From contig JAFLSE010000009.1 in the NCBI GenBank assembly GCA_022511075.1, positions 25,210-89,209 of the forward strand: a DNA stretch of 64,000 bases, given 5' to 3'. The translations under genes and the position numbers were made by a program. Below, piece by piece: positions 61,820 through 64,000 of the stretch. The notes beneath the pieces are model-generated. The model was given only the letters and a program-made list of their open reading frames with translations, made no database searches and was not told where the DNA came from. The stretch comes from Prevotella sp. GTDB lineage: Bacteria; Bacteroidota; Bacteroidia; Bacteroidales; Bacteroidaceae. The first letter of the stretch is position 1. Each line of letters begins with the position of its first letter.

Positions 61820-61985
61820 TTAATACCTTATTTTTCCATCGTAGTTAGATATCGGTTCGTTGGTCGGCACTTCTTCGTCATAGAATTGTACGGCACTATC
61901 TATCAAGCCACACCGTGTTTTTGTGTGGGCGCAGGCGGGCAAACGTACCATCGCCAAGACGGTACTCGCCCGTTGCCTCAATGAA
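61820..61985 (-). pseudogene. C-terminal gene fragment frameshifted by a GATA duplication
   Basis: The minus strand reads EATGEYRLGDGTFARLRPHK then NTVWLD and stops. Deleting one of two tandem GATA copies (+ strand 61896-61903, TATCTATC) restores a frame that continues SAVQFYDEEVPTNEPISNYD then GKIRY and a stop at 61820-61822. The two parts join with no gap, so a 4-bp duplication is the likely cause. The upstream end is cut by a stop near 61997. About 50 codons remain of an unknown protein; the composition is that of a secreted or surface protein, but I cannot name it. Confidence 0.5.
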
Positions 61986-62090
61986 TAAATTAAGTTAGTT
62001 TAATCTCCATATATGGGCAACGCTTTCAATAAATGTATCTTCGACAATAACTTTTTATGCGTTACTGGGTTTTGTTTGTGTAATTTTTCG

Positions 62091-62098
62091 TAACTTTG
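62091..62098 (+). promoter_or_regulatory. -7 box of the Crp/Fnr-type gene
   Basis: TAACTTTG matches the consensus and ends 13 bp before the ATG at 62112, so the leader is very short. A TTTG lies 16 bp upstream, closer than usual. Confidence 0.6.
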
Positions 62099-62111
62099 TA
62101 GCGGAAAAGCA

Positions 62112-62699
62112 ATGAAAGCTATGGAACAACGATATAACAGAAAGAACATCGACCTAAAACAGCTGTACGATTACTGCGAACAGCATGGAGAGGTTGCCTG
62201 CTATGAGAAGGGAGAACAAATGGAGCAGGAGGGAAAGCAGCCGAAATGGTTTGCCTTCGTGAAGAAAGGGTATTTCAAATATATGGTGCGCGGCATCAGC
62301 AACGGCAGAGACCATATAGCGTGGTTTTCTTTTGAAGATGAGATTGTGGGCGACTACCCCAACTTGCTTTACGGGAATCAATCTCAGTTTACAATAGAGG
62401 CGGTAGTGCCATGCACCGTGGTGCGGATAAGCTGCGAGCAACTGTATCGGTTCTTTAATATGAACTCAGAGAATATGATGCTTCATGTCCTCATAAGCAA
62501 CCATATTCTTTGCCAGTTTCAGGCACGATACTTGGACTTCCACCGCGCTACGCCCAAGGAACGCTACAAATTGTTAATACGGCGCTGCCCGGGAATTACC
62601 AAGGATTTGACGATACAAGAAATTGCATCGTTCCTCAAGATTTCGCCCGGCTATCTGAGTACTATTCGCAAGGAAATTACCTTTTCCAACGATAAATAG
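62112..62699 (+). CDS. Crp/Fnr-family transcription regulator
   Basis: A 195-residue regulator. An N-terminal cyclic-nucleotide-binding-type beta-barrel (ACYEKGEQMEQEGKQPKWFA, YFKYMVRGISNGRDHIAWFS, EIVGDYPNLLYGN) leads by a long helix to a winged helix domain with the recognition motif TIQEIASFLKISPGYLSTIR. No iron-sulfur cysteines of FNR type are seen. It is divergent to the sugar-acid operon, about 400 bp away, and may regulate it; that is inference from position. A second ATG at 62121 is possible. A 12-bp hairpin ends the gene. Confidence 0.85.
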   Translation: MKAMEQRYNRKNIDLKQLYDYCEQHGEVACYEKGEQMEQEGKQPKWFAFVKKGYFKYMVRGISNGRDHIAWFSFEDEIVGDYPNLLYGNQSQFTIEAVVPCTVVRISCEQLYRFFNMNSENMMLHVLISNHILCQFQARYLDFHRATPKERYKLLIRRCPGITKDLTIQEIASFLKISPGYLSTIRKEITFSNDK

Positions 62700-62731
62700 G
62701 GCGTAATTTCTTTAAATAGTTTAAGACTTTC

Positions 62732-62767
62732 ACCTTCGGCAACCACTTTTTGTGAGTTGCCGAAGGT
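62732..62767 (+). terminator. Terminator after the Crp/Fnr-type gene
   Basis: A perfect 12-bp stem (62732-62743 with 62756-62767) and a 12-nt loop, followed by TTTCTTT, 32 bp after the stop codon. Confidence 0.85.
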
Positions 62768-62785
62768 TTTCTTTGCGGCTTTTCG

Positions 62786-62793
62786 TAACTTTG
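62786..62793 (+). promoter_or_regulatory. -7 box of the 62.8-kb gene pair
   Basis: TAACTTTG, 30 bp before the ATG at 62824. No -33 TTTG at standard spacing; a TTTG 10 bp upstream is too near. Confidence 0.55.
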
Positions 62794-62823
62794 TGGGCAA
62801 CGATTATCAGAAAAGTGCGATTT

Positions 62824-63264
62824 ATGAAGATATTGTTTGAACAGAAGAAACCGGGACGGACACGACAGACGATTGTGCCCGTAGAGATGGAAATTGCGGG
62901 GAAGCCTGCAAATGTTGGTGAGTTGATTGAGGCTGCGGTGCGGCGCGTGGTGGCTGACTTTAACGACAGGGCGAGCCGCGCGGAAGCGGATACGGAGAAG
63001 GACACGGGCGGAATGGTGCTGACGACGACGGACATTGCAGACTTGGCGGAGACGGGGCGCATTGCCTTCGGCATCGTGTACAACGGCAAGCAGGTGGATG
63101 CCGACGAGGCGGTGGCTAATGCCTTGCAGGGCTATGACGACGGGCTCTTTAGGATTTTCCTGAACGGACGGCTGCTCGGCGAGGCTGACGAGGCGATAGA
63201 ACTCTGCGAGGGCGACCTGCTGACGGTGGTGCGGCTGACGTTCCTTGCCGGCAGAATGTGGTGA
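62824..63264 (+). CDS. Unrecognised small acidic protein
   Basis: 146 residues from the ATG at 62824 (MKILFEQKKPGRTRQTIVPV); longer in-frame starts lie upstream of the promoter. Visible features are a basic start, a helix with GELIEAAVRRVVADFNDRAS, an acidic middle (EADTEKDTGGM) and a C-terminal half with GYDDGLFRIFLNGRLLGEAD and EGDLLTVVRLTFLAG that looks like an alpha/beta fold closing on a ubiquitin-like or MoaD-like strand pattern. I do not recognise a family. The gene is followed 40 bp later by another unrecognised gene and probably shares its transcript. Confidence 0.6.
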   Translation: MKILFEQKKPGRTRQTIVPVEMEIAGKPANVGELIEAAVRRVVADFNDRASRAEADTEKDTGGMVLTTTDIADLAETGRIAFGIVYNGKQVDADEAVANALQGYDDGLFRIFLNGRLLGEADEAIELCEGDLLTVVRLTFLAGRMW

Positions 63265-63304
63265 AACATGAACAATAAAACCGAAATTATAAATACGAAA
63301 GACT

Positions 63305-64000
63305 ATGAAACTTTTTTGGGAAAAAGAACAGAATGACCTGTGCCTGCCTTACATCAAGGAACTGAAGGGAAGGCTGAAGCACATGGAGGGTGTGAACAAG
63401 GACATGGCTCAGATGATTGCCGAGTGTGCGAAATTTATGGACGACGACAGCAGAAACAACTCGAAGTTCGAGCCGATGCTGACGAAGTACATCGAGGAGC
63501 ATGGCATTGAGGATGCCGCCGACATCTTTAACGGCGAACTGCGGCAGATACCCGAGTTCTTCCTCGGCGAAGAATGGACGGAACTGTTTTGCGTTGCCAT
63601 GAAACTGATGGCGCAATGGCCGTACTCCAAACACTATTACAGGCGCTCGCAACGCTCACGAAAGGCAACGCTCCACGTTATGAATGTCGCATGCTCACTG
63701 TGGGCTTTCGTGCAGATGCGCGCCACGGGACTGAGCGACAGCGAAATGCTCAACAACAGGAAGTTAGTGTCCGAGAGTTGGCTGGCTGCCAAACTGTACA
63801 CGGGCGACCAGACGTGCGTGGACTACGTGAGGGAGGCGATGACTTCCGAGAACAACTCGAAGCGGATGACTCACGAGCATTTCCACGCCATCGTGAAGTC
63901 GGGGCACAAGGAACTGCTGGAACTTGAAGGCAAACTGCTGCTTGCCGCAAGGCTTCAGGAGGGCTTGAGGCAGGCGATAATAGAAACCTGCGACGACGGA
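63305..64000 (+). CDS. Large protein of unknown function, N-terminal part (DUF4132/DUF5724-like?)
   Basis: The frame is open from the ATG at 63305 to the edge of the window, 232 codons. It starts MKLFWEKEQNDLCLPYIKEL and is helical throughout: KFMDDDSRNNSKFEPMLTKY, WTELFCVAMKLMAQWPYSKH, RRSQRSRKATLHVMNVACSL and NSKRMTHEHFHAIVKSGHKE. There is no signal peptide or membrane segment. The feel is of the big helical-repeat proteins annotated with DUF4132 or DUF5724, seen in Prevotella; I recall this from memory and rate it low. The job is unknown. The end lies outside the window. Confidence 0.55.
   Translation, partial: MKLFWEKEQNDLCLPYIKELKGRLKHMEGVNKDMAQMIAECAKFMDDDSRNNSKFEPMLTKYIEEHGIEDAADIFNGELRQIPEFFLGEEWTELFCVAMKLMAQWPYSKHYYRRSQRSRKATLHVMNVACSLWAFVQMRATGLSDSEMLNNRKLVSESWLAAKLYTGDQTCVDYVREAMTSENNSKRMTHEHFHAIVKSGHKELLELEGKLLLAARLQEGLRQAIIETCDDG

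Larger units (their letters stand above)
61709..62111. other. Divergent spacer between sugar-acid operon and Crp/Fnr-type gene
   Basis: 403 bp with two divergent promoters and a pseudogene fragment, each listed. The rest, 61986-62090, has no feature that I can support. A palindromic site for the regulator was looked for but none stood out. Confidence 0.55.

Overview
The window is chromosomal DNA of a Bacteroidales bacterium, most like Prevotella/Segatella. The signs are Bacteroidetes-type promoters (a -7 box TAnnTTTG with TTTG about 20 bp upstream) in front of most operons, a SusC/SusD pair, GldH, a reverse rubrerythrin, a stand-alone IMP cyclohydrolase, and the gene order mreB-mreC-mreD-mrdA-rodA. 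I saw no rRNA, tRNA or CRISPR array.

Left part (1-15 kb). The end of a GH2 glycosidase is followed by a YgjP-type metallopeptidase, a repeat-rich spacer (22-nt degenerate tandem units, then a perfect 40-bp palindrome nested in 30-bp inverted repeats) and a KilA-N gene whose promoter/leader occurs three times within 1.3 kb. The third copy drives a tightly packed accessory operon: PLD-nuclease/SNF2 helicase, Eco57I-like adenine methylase, RecF/SMC-like ATPase, a small frameshifted gene, an HNH protein, a GNAT-PIN fusion and an ASCH protein. This reads as a DNA-modification anti-phage island. Its core matches the helicase-methylase-ATPase (Hma) layout and its tail is unusual. From about 8.3 kb to 15 kb the DNA is visibly more AT-rich.

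Housekeeping core (15-31 kb). A RecD2-like helicase, rmuC, a phosphopantetheinyl transferase, rplU-rpmA, reverse rubrerythrin plus a beta-helix lipoprotein, holB-ricT-gldH, and the convergent operon for IMP cyclohydrolase, mreBCD, mrdA and rodA. The last links purine synthesis to the rod/elongasome machinery.

Centre (31-43 kb). Nine genes on the minus strand form one operon around a 1026-residue tubulin/FtsZ-like protein. Two membrane proteins (one with a zinc ribbon, Ig-like domains and MORN repeats) and six exported proteins, including a trypsin-like lipoprotein, accompany it. A strong promoter lies about 570 bp upstream, leaving a hairpin-rich leader or small RNA. This is the best candidate here for an undescribed system: a cytosolic tubulin-like GTPase apparently coupled to an envelope complex.

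Right part (43-64 kb). A susCD pair with a G8 tract early in susC, a nitroreductase, thrS, the operon SPOR lipoprotein-yqgF-def-TPR protein, a graveyard spacer (transposase remnant, second 22-nt repeat array, alpha/beta-hydrolase tail), a second nitroreductase, a sugar-acid catabolic operon (RraA-like, SDR, MFS transporter, enolase-superfamily dehydratase, UxaA-like dehydratase) with a Crp/Fnr-type regulator divergent to it, and two unrecognised genes at the right edge.
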